64,000 nucleotides of DNA from Microcoleus sp. CAWBG506 (GTDB lineage: Bacteria; Cyanobacteriota; Cyanobacteriia; Cyanobacteriales; Microcoleaceae). This document shows, piece by piece, positions 15,210-23,434 of this stretch (the stretch's first letter is position 1; every line of letters starts with the position of its first letter). The notes under the pieces were generated by a model that saw nothing but the letters and a program-made list of their open reading frames with translations, had not been told where the DNA came from and ran no database searches. The stretch spans positions 13,560-77,559 of the forward strand of contig JAHREW010000001.1 in assembly GCA_020883125.1 (NCBI GenBank), written 5' to 3'. The translations under genes were made by a program, and so were the position numbers.

Positions 15210-16991
15210 TTAAGCTGTGGCTTGCTGAGGTCTGCCCCAGACTATGCGCTCCTGCTTATATACAACCATACCAGGTTTTGCGCCTTTGGGTTTATACACA
15301 TATTTCGGTTCTGTATACACTACTGGTACTTGTTCGCTCTGACGGGCGCGACTGTAGTAGGCGGCCATGTTGGCGGCAAATTGCAAATCGGCTTCTTCGG
15401 CAACTGTACCCGGTGTGACGCGCAGCAATGCGTGACTTCCTGGAATTTCTAAGGTGTGGAACCAGATGTCGTAGTCGCCTGCTACGCGAAAGGTGAGTTG
15501 GTCGTTTTGGCGGTTGTTGCGCCCGATTAATAATTCAAAGCCACTGGGGGTTTGGTAGCGGTGAAATTCGATCGCAGCATTTTTGTCCGTACTGCGGTAA
15601 TCTGGAGCATCTAGATATTTTTGTTGAATCAGTTCTTCGCGGATTTCTGCTAGGGTTTGCAAATCTTGGGTGTTGCGGTAGGTTTCTAATACCGAAAGTG
15701 CAGCTTCTACTTGTTCTAAATAGTCTATTTCTTCTTGGACGGCGGCCAATAACGGTTCTACGGCAATGCGAGCTCTTTTGAGTTTTTGGTGCTTTTTGTA
15801 GAGTGCTTGAGCATTTTGGACGGCGTTTTTTTCGGGATTCAGGGGAATAGCAACTGGTTGGTTGGTTTCAAAGTCTGGTAGAGAAATGGTTTTCATTCCC
15901 GGTTGCCAATGTTGTAAGTTTGCCATGAGCAAATCGGCTTGGGATTTGTGGGTGTCGGCTACTTCTGACTGCTGTAATTTTTGTTTGAAGGTGTTGGCTT
16001 TGAGTTTGAGTTTGGCTAGCAGGTTAATCAGTTTTTGACTTAGTTGATGTCGCACTTGGGCGAATACTTCTTGGTTGATTTCGCTGGTGTAGTAGCTGTT
16101 GAGTAATTCTTGGACTGAAGGGAAGGAGGGGGAGAGAGGGATAGCATCAGAGGGCACGCACGCACCATCCACCGCCCCTACATTATGATTTTCGGGTGCT
16201 GGCCAGTCGATGACGGTGTAGCCTTGGGCTGTCAAACTGGGTTTGAATTTTGAGTTTTCTAGGGATTGCAGCCAGTATTGCCACCGCTGGAATAGTTGCT
16301 GCCAGTCGTGGGGGCTGAGGCTGTCGGTGGATTGTTCTGGGTCTAAATTGGCCGATCGAATCATAGACCAAATTAAAGCCTTGCTCAACCCTCGATAATT
16401 CTTCAACAGGTTGCGGTGTAATTGCCCAGGAACGAGGCTAATTCTTTCTTGCCATCTGTTTTGAGGTTCGATCGCGCTTGGTGCTGTATCGGTCAAAGCC
16501 GGGGGCATTTCGTAGGGTTGCCCGGTTTGGATGGGGCGCACGCTGGACTGTTTGGCGCTGACTTGGTGAGCACAGGTGACAACGAGATTGTCGTGGGCGG
16601 TGAGGATGACGTTGCTGTATTTGCCGATGATTTCGGCGTAGAGGTGCCACAGGGCTGGTTCTCCTGGGCGTTGGGCGAATTGCAAGTCTACAACTCTTTC
16701 CCAGGGGGAGATGGGGGCGATGGAAACTAGGGCTAAACCGCTGAGTTGGTGTCGCAGTTGTTGGCTGAAGGTGAAGGTGTCGGGAATGCGGGGCGGGGGG
16801 GCGCCGACGCAGATGCGGGCGGCTACGGGATGCCAGGAAAGGTCAATCCAGCCCCGTTTGTTCATGGTGCGTAGGGCCAGGGACACAGTGAAGCGATCGC
16901 GCTGGTAGACTTGTTCTAAGCGTGCTGGCAGCCATTGGGCCCGCAGTTCGCTGCAAGCCGCAGTTAAAGTTGTCAAGTCTACAGGTTGCAC
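15210..16991 (-). CDS. rqcH: NFACT/RqcH family ribosome quality-control protein
   Basis: 593 residues. The N-terminal NFACT-N domain (MQPVDLTTLTAACSELR..., WHLYAEIIGKYSNVIL) occupies roughly 1-270, a coiled-coil arm 310-430 (LSQKLINLLAKLKLKANTFKQKL; HQKLKRARIAVEPLLAAVQEEIDYLEQVEAALSVL in parts), and the NFACT-R RNA-binding domain 460-580 (FELLIGRNNRQNDQLTFRVAGDYDIWFH, HALLRV). In bacteria RqcH binds obstructed 50S subunits and recruits tRNA-Ala to add alanine tails. Older annotations call it fibronectin-binding protein. Full length. Its upstream region borders the TnpB element, which may have displaced its original promoter context. Confidence 0.93.
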   Translation of the reverse strand: MQPVDLTTLTAACSELRAQWLPARLEQVYQRDRFTVSLALRTMNKRGWIDLSWHPVAARICVGAPPPRIPDTFTFSQQLRHQLSGLALVSIAPISPWERVVDLQFAQRPGEPALWHLYAEIIGKYSNVILTAHDNLVVTCAHQVSAKQSSVRPIQTGQPYEMPPALTDTAPSAIEPQNRWQERISLVPGQLHRNLLKNYRGLSKALIWSMIRSANLDPEQSTDSLSPHDWQQLFQRWQYWLQSLENSKFKPSLTAQGYTVIDWPAPENHNVGAVDGACVPSDAIPLSPSFPSVQELLNSYYTSEINQEVFAQVRHQLSQKLINLLAKLKLKANTFKQKLQQSEVADTHKSQADLLMANLQHWQPGMKTISLPDFETNQPVAIPLNPEKNAVQNAQALYKKHQKLKRARIAVEPLLAAVQEEIDYLEQVEAALSVLETYRNTQDLQTLAEIREELIQQKYLDAPDYRSTDKNAAIEFHRYQTPSGFELLIGRNNRQNDQLTFRVAGDYDIWFHTLEIPGSHALLRVTPGTVAEEADLQFAANMAAYYSRARQSEQVPVVYTEPKYVYKPKGAKPGMVVYKQERIVWGRPQQATA

Positions 16992-17103
16992 AGTACCCTC
17001 TTGCGATCGAAATATCTATATTCCACTATATCAAGTTTGGTGGGCAAATTTTTTTTATGCCCACATTAAGCTCTTTTGTTTTTCGAGATTTAACTAACGC
17101 GAA

Positions 17104-18452
17104 CGGGAAGTCCCGCACTCTATCCGTTTACAAGGATGAGTGACGGGATGAAAGTGAGCCAGAAAATAAATTGAGCGACAGCGAATCAATATCATTCTAT
17201 GTGTTATAATAATCTTATCAGCATTAGATATTCTTGATAAATTTATAAAGCGTATAAGTACAGAATCTATCCCACAAGTGAGCAAGAAACCTTGCTTGCA
17301 AAGTCTTTTGGCTGTGCGCGATGGTTCTGGAACTACGCCTTGAATTTGTGTCAAGAAACCTACAAAAATACTGGTAAAGGACTGAGTAGGGGATACATAC
17401 AAGGCTTGCTTCCTGCGCTCAAGAAAGAGTACGAATGGCTAAAAGAGCCATATTCTCAATGCTTGCAAGTTGTAGCTTTGAATCTATCAACTGCCTACAA
17501 AAACTTCTTTGATAAACGCGCCATGTTGCCTAAGTTCAAATCAAAGCATGGTAGGCAGTCAATTAGTTATCCCCAAAACGTCAAGTTTGACGGAGACAAA
17601 ATCAATCTACCTAAGATTGGCTTAGTTCACTGTCAGCGTCATCGTGATTTTGAAGGTGATGTCAAAACCGTAACGGTTTCTCGCAATCCTGACGGTAAAT
17701 ACTTGGTATCTGTCTTGGTTGACGATGGCAAAGCTAATCCTGAATTAATGCCAGTAGATAAAGCTATCGGTATTGATGTTGGGTTGACTCATTTTGCGAT
17801 TACCAGTGACGGCTCTAAGTTTGATAATCCTAGATTTTTTATCAAACATCAACGCAACTTAAAGCGTAAACAGCAAAAGCTATCCAAGAAAAAGAAAGGT
17901 AGCCAAAATCGTAAAAAAGCCAGATTGGCAGTGGCAAAAGTTCACTCCAAAATTGCGAGATGTCGTGAAGATTTTGTGCACAAACTATCCCGCAAGATAG
18001 TAAACGAAAACCAAGTTATTGCAGTAGAAAACCTCAACATCAAGGGTATGGTCAAGAATCATAATTTAGCCAAAGCGATTAGCGATGTCGGCTGGGGTAT
18101 GTTCTGCACAATGCTCAAGTACAAGGCTGAAAGTGAAGGAAGGCAATATATCGAAATTGATCGATGGTTCCCTAGCTCTAAGACTTGCCATGTTTGCTTA
18201 AATCGAGTTGATAATCTCAGTCTTGATGTTAGGGTATGGACTTGTAAGCATTGTGGTACTCACCATGACCGTGATGTAAATGCAGCGATAAATATTAGAA
18301 ATGAAGCCTTGCGGATTATCTCGTTAGGAACTAGCGAGTCTGCTTGTGGAGGAGATGTAAGTCGATCTGGTAAAACTTCGGTTTTGTTGGACGCTATCCC
18401 CGTTGAATCAGGAAGCCAGCGCTGTATCGCCGTATCGGTCAGCGTCTGGTAG
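17104..18452 (+). mobile_element. IS200/IS605-type TnpB-only insertion element (approximate ends)
   Basis: A stand-alone tnpB lies between rqcH and a GIY-YIG gene. A structured segment upstream (CGGGA AG TCCCG at 17104-17115, and CCCGCACTCTATCC at 17112-17125 pairing imperfectly with GGATGAGTGACGGG at 17134-17147) is a candidate left-end hairpin. The right end lies close to the tnpB stop, where these elements normally encode the overlapping guide (omega/reRNA). No tnpA transposase is present, so movement would need help in trans. The exact ends are not determined. Confidence 0.65.
17241..18452 (+). CDS. tnpB: TnpB RNA-guided endonuclease (OrfB, IS200/IS605 family)
   Basis: About 403 residues if read from ATT at 17241 (IYKAYKYRIYPTSEQETLLAKSFGCARWFWNYAL, in two parts, matches the usual TnpB N-terminus); a stop lies directly upstream and no ATG precedes the domain. 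The next usable start, TTG at 17292, would lose the first strand. The RuvC residues are all present: Asp in IGIDVGLTHF, Glu in AVENLNIKGM, and Asp in HHDRDVNAAINI. The four-cysteine zinc finger CHVC...CKHC lies between the last two. TnpB nucleases cut DNA guided by RNA from the element's right end and promote element retention. Catalytic residues look intact, but the start codon may be a mutated ATG, so expression is uncertain. Confidence 0.85.
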   Translation: MYKAYKYRIYPTSEQETLLAKSFGCARWFWNYALNLCQETYKNTGKGLSRGYIQGLLPALKKEYEWLKEPYSQCLQVVALNLSTAYKNFFDKRAMLPKFKSKHGRQSISYPQNVKFDGDKINLPKIGLVHCQRHRDFEGDVKTVTVSRNPDGKYLVSVLVDDGKANPELMPVDKAIGIDVGLTHFAITSDGSKFDNPRFFIKHQRNLKRKQQKLSKKKKGSQNRKKARLAVAKVHSKIARCREDFVHKLSRKIVNENQVIAVENLNIKGMVKNHNLAKAISDVGWGMFCTMLKYKAESEGRQYIEIDRWFPSSKTCHVCLNRVDNLSLDVRVWTCKHCGTHHDRDVNAAINIRNEALRIISLGTSESACGGDVSRSGKTSVLLDAIPVESGSQRCIAVSVSVW

Positions 18453-18453
18453 T

Positions 18454-19131
18454 TCACGCAGATGGCTTTGTTTCCTGGGTTTGCGATTGAATCACAGCAC
18501 TCCAGTCATCATCATTAACAGCACTTGCCAAATCCTTGCCACGTTCGTCGGCACTTTTTGCTGCTATTTCCAATTCTTTAGTCAGAGTGGAATCTGCCAT
18601 TGCTTTGCGTAATTTCAGTTTCTTTTCTTCATAGGCTTTTTGTTCGTCAGCAGACATGGCCGCCCGCGCGGCTTGGCCGACTGTACTAGCCCACATTTCG
18701 CTGTCTCTACTATTTCCTGGGGGAAAGTTTTCTAGTTCTGCTATCCAAGCATCGCGCAAATTTTCCATTTCTTCCCGCTTGGGAAATTTGAAAGTTTTGA
18801 CGCGGAGGAATGCACAATTTTCGCTCCCATTTTGGGCGATATGACCGTTGAGAGAAAGCAGGATATTTCGGGAATAACCTATATATTGGGTTTGATGGTT
18901 CGTGTCGATGACGGCATAGACACCCGCGACTTTAGCGTTGGTTGCTAAATCGCGCCAAGCTGGGATTGACACTACTTTGGTTCCGTCATTTTCTAAGGAC
19001 GGAATTGCTGTCGCTGCACCATGTTCTTCATCGGAACTGTATAAAAAGTTGTGCAGTCCTTCATGGGCGATAGGTACGTTTTGATGTTCGATTGGTAAGT
19101 CTAAATCTGCCTTGACTGGATTCATTTCCAT
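18454..19131 (-). CDS. GIY-YIG domain protein
   Basis: 225 residues. Residues ~65-130 carry a GIY-YIG nuclease-like core: AGVYAVIDTNHQTQYIGYSRNILLSL, then a RVKTFKFPKREEME segment. The C-terminal ~100 residues are charged and helical (SADEQKAYEEKKLKLRKAM). Similar one-domain proteins are conserved in cyanobacteria and plastids with no firm function. The metal-binding glutamate may be in RDAWIAELEN. The stop codon lies one base beyond the convergent tnpB stop, so the extreme C-terminus or 3' UTR may have been changed by the IS insertion. Confidence 0.8.
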   Translation of the reverse strand: MEMNPVKADLDLPIEHQNVPIAHEGLHNFLYSSDEEHGAATAIPSLENDGTKVVSIPAWRDLATNAKVAGVYAVIDTNHQTQYIGYSRNILLSLNGHIAQNGSENCAFLRVKTFKFPKREEMENLRDAWIAELENFPPGNSRDSEMWASTVGQAARAAMSADEQKAYEEKKLKLRKAMADSTLTKELEIAAKSADERGKDLASAVNDDDWSAVIQSQTQETKPSA

Positions 19132-19304
19132 AAAATCTCACTACTCTAAAAATGTTGCTTTTCTGGGCTGGTTATCCTGCGGGCCACACTATCAAGTTTA
19201 CTGTTTGTGGAACAGCTATCTTGCCTGTTATGGATCACCCACAAGAAAATTAATTCTTTGTGGAACAGGCCCGAAAGCCTATTCTATTATTTTGTTATCC
19301 TTGC

Positions 19305-20168
19305 TTAACTTGCGGAGATTTGTTGTATTTCCTCATCTGTCAACTTGACATCTATGGCTTTTACAGAGTCTTCGATGCTGGATAGTTTGGTCGCAGCGGG
19401 AATGGGAACGATACAGGGAGATTTGGCCATCAACCAGGCTAATACTATACAGTAAACTGAAACGTTTTTTTCTGCTGCTAATTTCGCGATCGCCGGCATA
19501 TCTTCCAAACTGGTGACGCGACGGCTTCCTCCGAGAGGACTCCAAGGAAAAAATGTCAGTTTTTCGGTTTCACAGTATTCCAGTACGCCGTCTGATTCTG
19601 GTTCTCGGTGCCAAGGATTGTATTGATTTTGAACTGAGGCAATTTCTACTGTATCGCGGGCGCGTTTGATTTGTTCTACAGAGAAGTTGGAGACTCCCAC
19701 AAATCGAACTATTCCCTCTGTCACTGCTTCTTTTGCCGGTGCTAGGGCTTCTTCGATGGTATAACTAGGATCGGGGGCGTGGTATTGCCAAAGGTCGATG
19801 GGCTTTTGGCCGCCCAAGGCTTCAAAACTTTCGCGAATTGTCTTGCGTAAATGGTGGGGGTTGCCGTTCCGGGTCCAAGCACCTTGAGGTCGCATCAACC
19901 CACCTTTTGTGGCGACGGTGACAGCTCTAATATCTCCTGTATACTGTTGTAAGGCTTTGGCAATTAGTTCCTCGTTATGGTGTTTGTCGGATTGATCTTG
20001 GCAGTAGGAATCTGCTGTGTCAATTAATGTGACTCCCAAATCTAGGGCGCGGTGAATTACGGCGATCGCCTGGGATTCTGTTGGTCTACCATTTAAGGAT
20101 AGTGGCATCCCTCCCAGACCAATTGGACTGATATTAAAGTTAGTGTTTCCGAGTTTTTTGTTTTTCAT
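19305..20168 (-). CDS. Aldo/keto reductase
   Basis: 287 residues, (beta/alpha)8 barrel NADPH-dependent oxidoreductase. Family pattern: IGLGGMPLSLNGRP, GVTLIDTADSY with the catalytic Asp and Tyr, the lysine in TVATKGG, and the histidine in LWQYHAPDP. VGVSNFSVEQIKRA, FFPWSPLGGSRR and IPAATKLSSIEDSV complete the barrel and cofactor site. Soluble; the physiological substrate is not predictable. It is a single gene, and the next gene downstream on the same strand is the GIY-YIG gene, about 170 bp away. Confidence 0.94.
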   Translation of the reverse strand: MKNKKLGNTNFNISPIGLGGMPLSLNGRPTESQAIAVIHRALDLGVTLIDTADSYCQDQSDKHHNEELIAKALQQYTGDIRAVTVATKGGLMRPQGAWTRNGNPHHLRKTIRESFEALGGQKPIDLWQYHAPDPSYTIEEALAPAKEAVTEGIVRFVGVSNFSVEQIKRARDTVEIASVQNQYNPWHREPESDGVLEYCETEKLTFFPWSPLGGSRRVTSLEDMPAIAKLAAEKNVSVYCIVLAWLMAKSPCIVPIPAATKLSSIEDSVKAIDVKLTDEEIQQISAS

Positions 20169-20290
20169 TGGTTTGCCTTTTTTTGATTGTTTATTTGTAG
20201 TGTTAGATGGTTATGGCTATTTAAAATATGTAATTTCATCATACAACAATTAACAGTCAAGAGTCAACTGTTTACTGTTTAAATTCATCA

Positions 20291-21109
20291 CTAACTCGAA
20301 GCGCTTGTGTAAAATCGGAGTGCAAATTGCCAGAAGTAGCGGGAAGCGAACAAAAGTGCGATCGCCAAAATGCCTGCTCCTGCTATCCAAAGTATATCAC
20401 CTCTGCCTAACATTGCTTCTGCCGGGACTGTGGTCAAAAAAGCAACCGGGACTATAAACGTGAAGAAAAATCGATAAGCTGCGGGATAAGCTACCATGGG
20501 AAATCTACCAGCTTCTAACAATCCTCTGAGGACTTCAGTAACGTTATAAATCTTGACAAACCAAATACTGGTTGCGCCCAACATAAACCAGATACTGTAA
20601 AGACTCACCATGCCAAATAACAGCGGTATTGCAGCTAGGAAATAGTTGCTGATTTCTACTCCCAATTTGTTTGCCGAGTACAGCAGCAACACCGCGCCGA
20701 AGATGATATCGGGTATTCCCCACGGAGATACAGTGTTTGCAGACAGCCAGAATTGGGAACTGATGGGTTTGAGGAGGACAAAATCCAGGGTGCCTTGCTG
20801 CACTCGATCGACAATCCGGCTAAGATTAGGTGCGAGAAAGGTTGAGGAAAAACCCTGTAAAATCGTGAAAATGCCCAGTACAACTAAGGCTTCTTCCCAT
20901 TTCCACCCAGAAAATGTGTTACCGTTGCGGTAGAACAGAAACAGCCCAAACAAACTACCAGTCAGGTTTCCGATGCTGCTGATAGCCGCGAGGAAAAAAT
21001 TGATGCGGTATTCGAGCTCTGCTGCGATCGCCGCCCCCCAAAAAAGTTTCACTACGTGCACATATCGTCCCATATTTATGGTCATTTTTACTGCGGGAAA
21101 TACTTTCAT
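20291..21109 (-). CDS. ABC-2 type transporter permease
   Basis: 272 residues with six predicted membrane segments (for example AISSIGNLTGSLFGLFLFY, EALVVLGIFTILQGF, GIPDIIFGAVLLLYSAN, FLAAIPLLFGMVSLYSIWFML, FTFIVPVAFLTTVPA, ILWIAGAGILAIALLFA). It belongs to the COG3694-like ABC-2 permease group, with the typical IVDRVQQGTLDFVLLKPI motif. Such permeases pair with a second permease and an ATPase to export lipids, drugs or polysaccharide; neither partner is adjacent here. The substrate is unknown. Confidence 0.85.
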   Translation of the reverse strand: MKVFPAVKMTINMGRYVHVVKLFWGAAIAAELEYRINFFLAAISSIGNLTGSLFGLFLFYRNGNTFSGWKWEEALVVLGIFTILQGFSSTFLAPNLSRIVDRVQQGTLDFVLLKPISSQFWLSANTVSPWGIPDIIFGAVLLLYSANKLGVEISNYFLAAIPLLFGMVSLYSIWFMLGATSIWFVKIYNVTEVLRGLLEAGRFPMVAYPAAYRFFFTFIVPVAFLTTVPAEAMLGRGDILWIAGAGILAIALLFASRYFWQFALRFYTSASS

Positions 21110-21517
21110 CTCATCATATTGTAAAGCTGCGATGAAGTTAATTGCTGATTCGGCTTCCCCTTTAACTATAATTTTAAGTTATTAAACAGTGTATTTAAGT
21201 ATTTTTACTGTATAAAGTATTAAGCTTCTTAACAAGAACTTAATTAAATTTAAAGATTATTAGCACAAATTAATTATCTGCTAATAATCTGTGGTTTCCT
21301 GTCGGTTCATACCCTACTGAGATACAAAAGTTTACGTCTATATATTTGTAATTATTATCTGTTACATATTTTAATATTATAAATCTTTGAAAAACATCTC
21401 CTGTTAGCTAAAGCTAGCCCTTAGTATGTTGCATACGTACTCCCAAGCAACGGGTAATCAGTACGAAGTTGAGTTCAATAAATTTACTTAGTCAACAATA
21501 CTTAAGAGACAGAACAT
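21110..21517. other. AT-rich intergenic region upstream of the radical SAM gene
   Basis: 408 bp, strongly AT-rich, between divergent genes. No repeat, RNA or small gene was recognised. It presumably carries both promoters; no convincing consensus pair was seen. Confidence 0.5.
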
Positions 21518-22591
21518 ATGGATGCCTTAACAATGTCGAGACTGGGAGTCAAGCACACTAAGAGTGCAGTAGCCGAATCCCTCAGAATCAACACCGGATA
21601 TGACATAACCAGCCCAGTCACTTTTTACGGGATTGTCAACGAGCACTGCAACGTTAAATGCCGTCAGTGCGAGTATTGGCGACTCAAAGAATATAAAGAT
21701 GAAATGACCATCGAAGAATGGCAAAATGCTCTCTTAAGTATCAAAGAATTTGTGGGGGAATTTTCCATCAACTTTAGCGGTGGCGAACCTTACATTAAAA
21801 AAGGTTTTCTCGACTTGCTGACTTTTGCCAACAAAAATGGGATTCACGCCGGCGTCACCACCAACGGCTATTGCATGACCAGGGAAAACGCAGCCAAAAC
21901 AGTCGCTGCTCGTCCTTTTAATGTGAATATATCCGTTGATGGGCCCAATGCAGAGCTGCATGATTATCTGCGCGGTCAGCCGGGATTGTTTGACAGGCTT
22001 TCTAAGGGAATTGGATATCTGCGGGAGGAACAGGAAAAACAAGGCATTCTGTTTCCCATCAACGTCAAACCGACGCTGAACCGACTCAATTTCCGCCACA
22101 TGGAAGAGATAGTAACCTGGGCAAAAAAAATTGGAGCGACAACGGTGAATTTCCAACCAGTAAATCACTGGACACAAGAAACCTATGAGGAATTGTGGGT
22201 GGAAGAAGAGGATGCAGAGGAGTTTTCGCAGGTAATTGAGCGCCTAATTGAAATGAAGAAGAAAGGTGCGCCAATTATGAATAGTGACGAAGTATTGCGT
22301 CTAATGTTACCTCACTTCCGCGACGAAAAAGCCCCCGATGGGGTTCGCCCTTGTCGGGTAGGACTTCGCAATTACTGGATTGATACCCGTGGCGATGTAA
22401 AGCTTTGCGACGATTTTCCAGTAATTGGGAATGTGAAAGAAGAAAGTGCTCGCGCTATTTGGTACGGCGAAAAAGCTCAGAAAGTCCGCCGGGATACTCT
22501 GAATTGCGGTAAGCTTTGCCTGATTACCTGTGTGTCGCAAAAGACGATTTTGGACAAGGTAAAAATGGGTCTGAAATTGTTAAAAAATTAA
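21518..22591 (+). CDS. Radical SAM protein with SPASM/Twitch-like C-terminal cysteines
   Basis: 357 residues. The radical SAM cluster motif CxxxCxxC is CNVKCRQC near residue 44, followed by NFSGGEP (SAM-binding GGE) near 88 and NISVDGPNAELHDYLRG. The C-terminus has a further cysteine set (RPCRVGLRNYW, VKLCDDFPVIGN, LNCGKLCLITC), consistent with an auxiliary [4Fe-4S] cluster of SPASM/Twitch type. Such enzymes modify peptides or other substrates by radical chemistry. No precursor peptide or partner enzyme is seen nearby, so the substrate cannot be assigned. It is monocistronic, followed by a long inverted repeat. Confidence 0.88.
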   Translation: MDALTMSRLGVKHTKSAVAESLRINTGYDITSPVTFYGIVNEHCNVKCRQCEYWRLKEYKDEMTIEEWQNALLSIKEFVGEFSINFSGGEPYIKKGFLDLLTFANKNGIHAGVTTNGYCMTRENAAKTVAARPFNVNISVDGPNAELHDYLRGQPGLFDRLSKGIGYLREEQEKQGILFPINVKPTLNRLNFRHMEEIVTWAKKIGATTVNFQPVNHWTQETYEELWVEEEDAEEFSQVIERLIEMKKKGAPIMNSDEVLRLMLPHFRDEKAPDGVRPCRVGLRNYWIDTRGDVKLCDDFPVIGNVKEESARAIWYGEKAQKVRRDTLNCGKLCLITCVSQKTILDKVKMGLKLLKN

Positions 22592-22641
22592 AATATAACT
22601 ACAACCTCAATCCTTTACAGGGACGAGACTAATCCTCGCTC

Positions 22642-22708
22642 AAATGCCGGAATGTCATTCTCTAAACCTTAGAAGATAGGGTGTTAGTCCATTGATATTC
22701 CGGCATTT
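22642..22708 (+). terminator. Inverted repeat after the radical SAM gene
   Basis: AAATGCCGGAAT and ATTCCGGCATTT form a perfect 12-bp stem separated by 43 nt, ending in TTTTA. It is either a terminator with a large loop or a small mobile repeat. Confidence 0.5.
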
Positions 22709-22792
22709 TAATGACATAGTTAGTGCCAACTTTTTTCAATCGCAGATAGTGTACTTGGTGAAACTGGAATAGGCTGTAGGTTTTAACTCAAG

Positions 22793-22915
22793 TAGGACTT
22801 AAGCAGAGGAAACGAAAAATCTAGGGTTGGGGCACAGGCTGTGGCAGAGTTCCGTCCATGGGGTACGGGGGAAGCGCTGTTGCTGAACCCTACGCGCTAT
22901 GCTGCGTAAGTCATA
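22793..22915. mobile_element. MITE-like element with TAGGACTTAAGCAG / CTGCGTAAGTCATA ends
   Basis: The left end TAGGACTTAAGCAG and the right end (reverse complement TATGACTTACGCAG) match at 12 of 14 positions, and both finish in TA. The ~120-bp body is non-coding. The AGGACTTAYGCA end type is widespread in cyanobacterial small elements related to IS630. Confidence 0.6.
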
Positions 22916-22974
22916 ATAAATTTTTAAAATTTGTGCTAAGTCTTGACTTGCAGACTTACCAGAAATTTGGGTCT

Positions 22975-23425
22975 AAAGCCCCGTCCTTTTAGGACGGCTT
23001 TAATTATCCAAATTTGTTGTTCATTCAGGTGTGGTAATCAATCCTAAAGTAGAGTAGAATCAGGTAATACTACAGGTAGCATAACCGCCGATACACATGA
23101 GACATCAAGCTCAAACGACAGGTCGGAAAATAATAATGGTTAGTGGGTGGCGAACACCACGAAAAACATAGAATCGGCATCTAACGAAGCCGCTTGCCAG
23201 AAAAGTAAAACTTTAAGTATTGAAATGTACCGTGGGGCACACGGAAACAAAGGAGTAATCCAAAAAGCTTGGGGAGATTAACCCTCTGGGGTTGTCTAAG
23301 TTAGGCTCGAAGCACAGGTTCGATCGAACGGGCTTTTGGTTTAAGTAATGCCGAAAGGATAGGCAATTTTAAGGTATGTCTGTGAACCAAGAATCCCCGT
23401 CCGCGACGGTCGGGGAGTGTCAAAG
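22975..23425 (+). pseudogene. Decayed tnpB 3' end / IS200-IS605 remnant
   Basis: A hairpin at 22975-23001 (AAAGCCCCGTCCT / AGGACGGCTTT) is followed by sequence whose plus-strand reading gives broken TnpB C-terminal signatures: TVGHTETK near 23230-23250, and at the end VNQESPSATVGECQ at about 23380-23420, with in-frame stops between. These strings are typical of the extreme C-terminus of cyanobacterial OrfB proteins, where the guide RNA is encoded. No RuvC part remains. The remnant ends a few bases before the start of the ABC binding-protein gene and probably forms part of its promoter. Confidence 0.5.
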
Positions 23426-23434
23426 AGTGAAAAT

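Noticed and set aside
15222..17143. Several plus-strand ORFs of 60-100 codons opposite rqcH
   Set aside because: They are antisense to a well-supported conserved gene and have no family features or ribosome-binding sites.
23300..23345. tRNA-like GGTTCGATC sequence
   Set aside because: The surroundings do not form a cloverleaf or acceptor stem. The string lies in the TnpB remnant.
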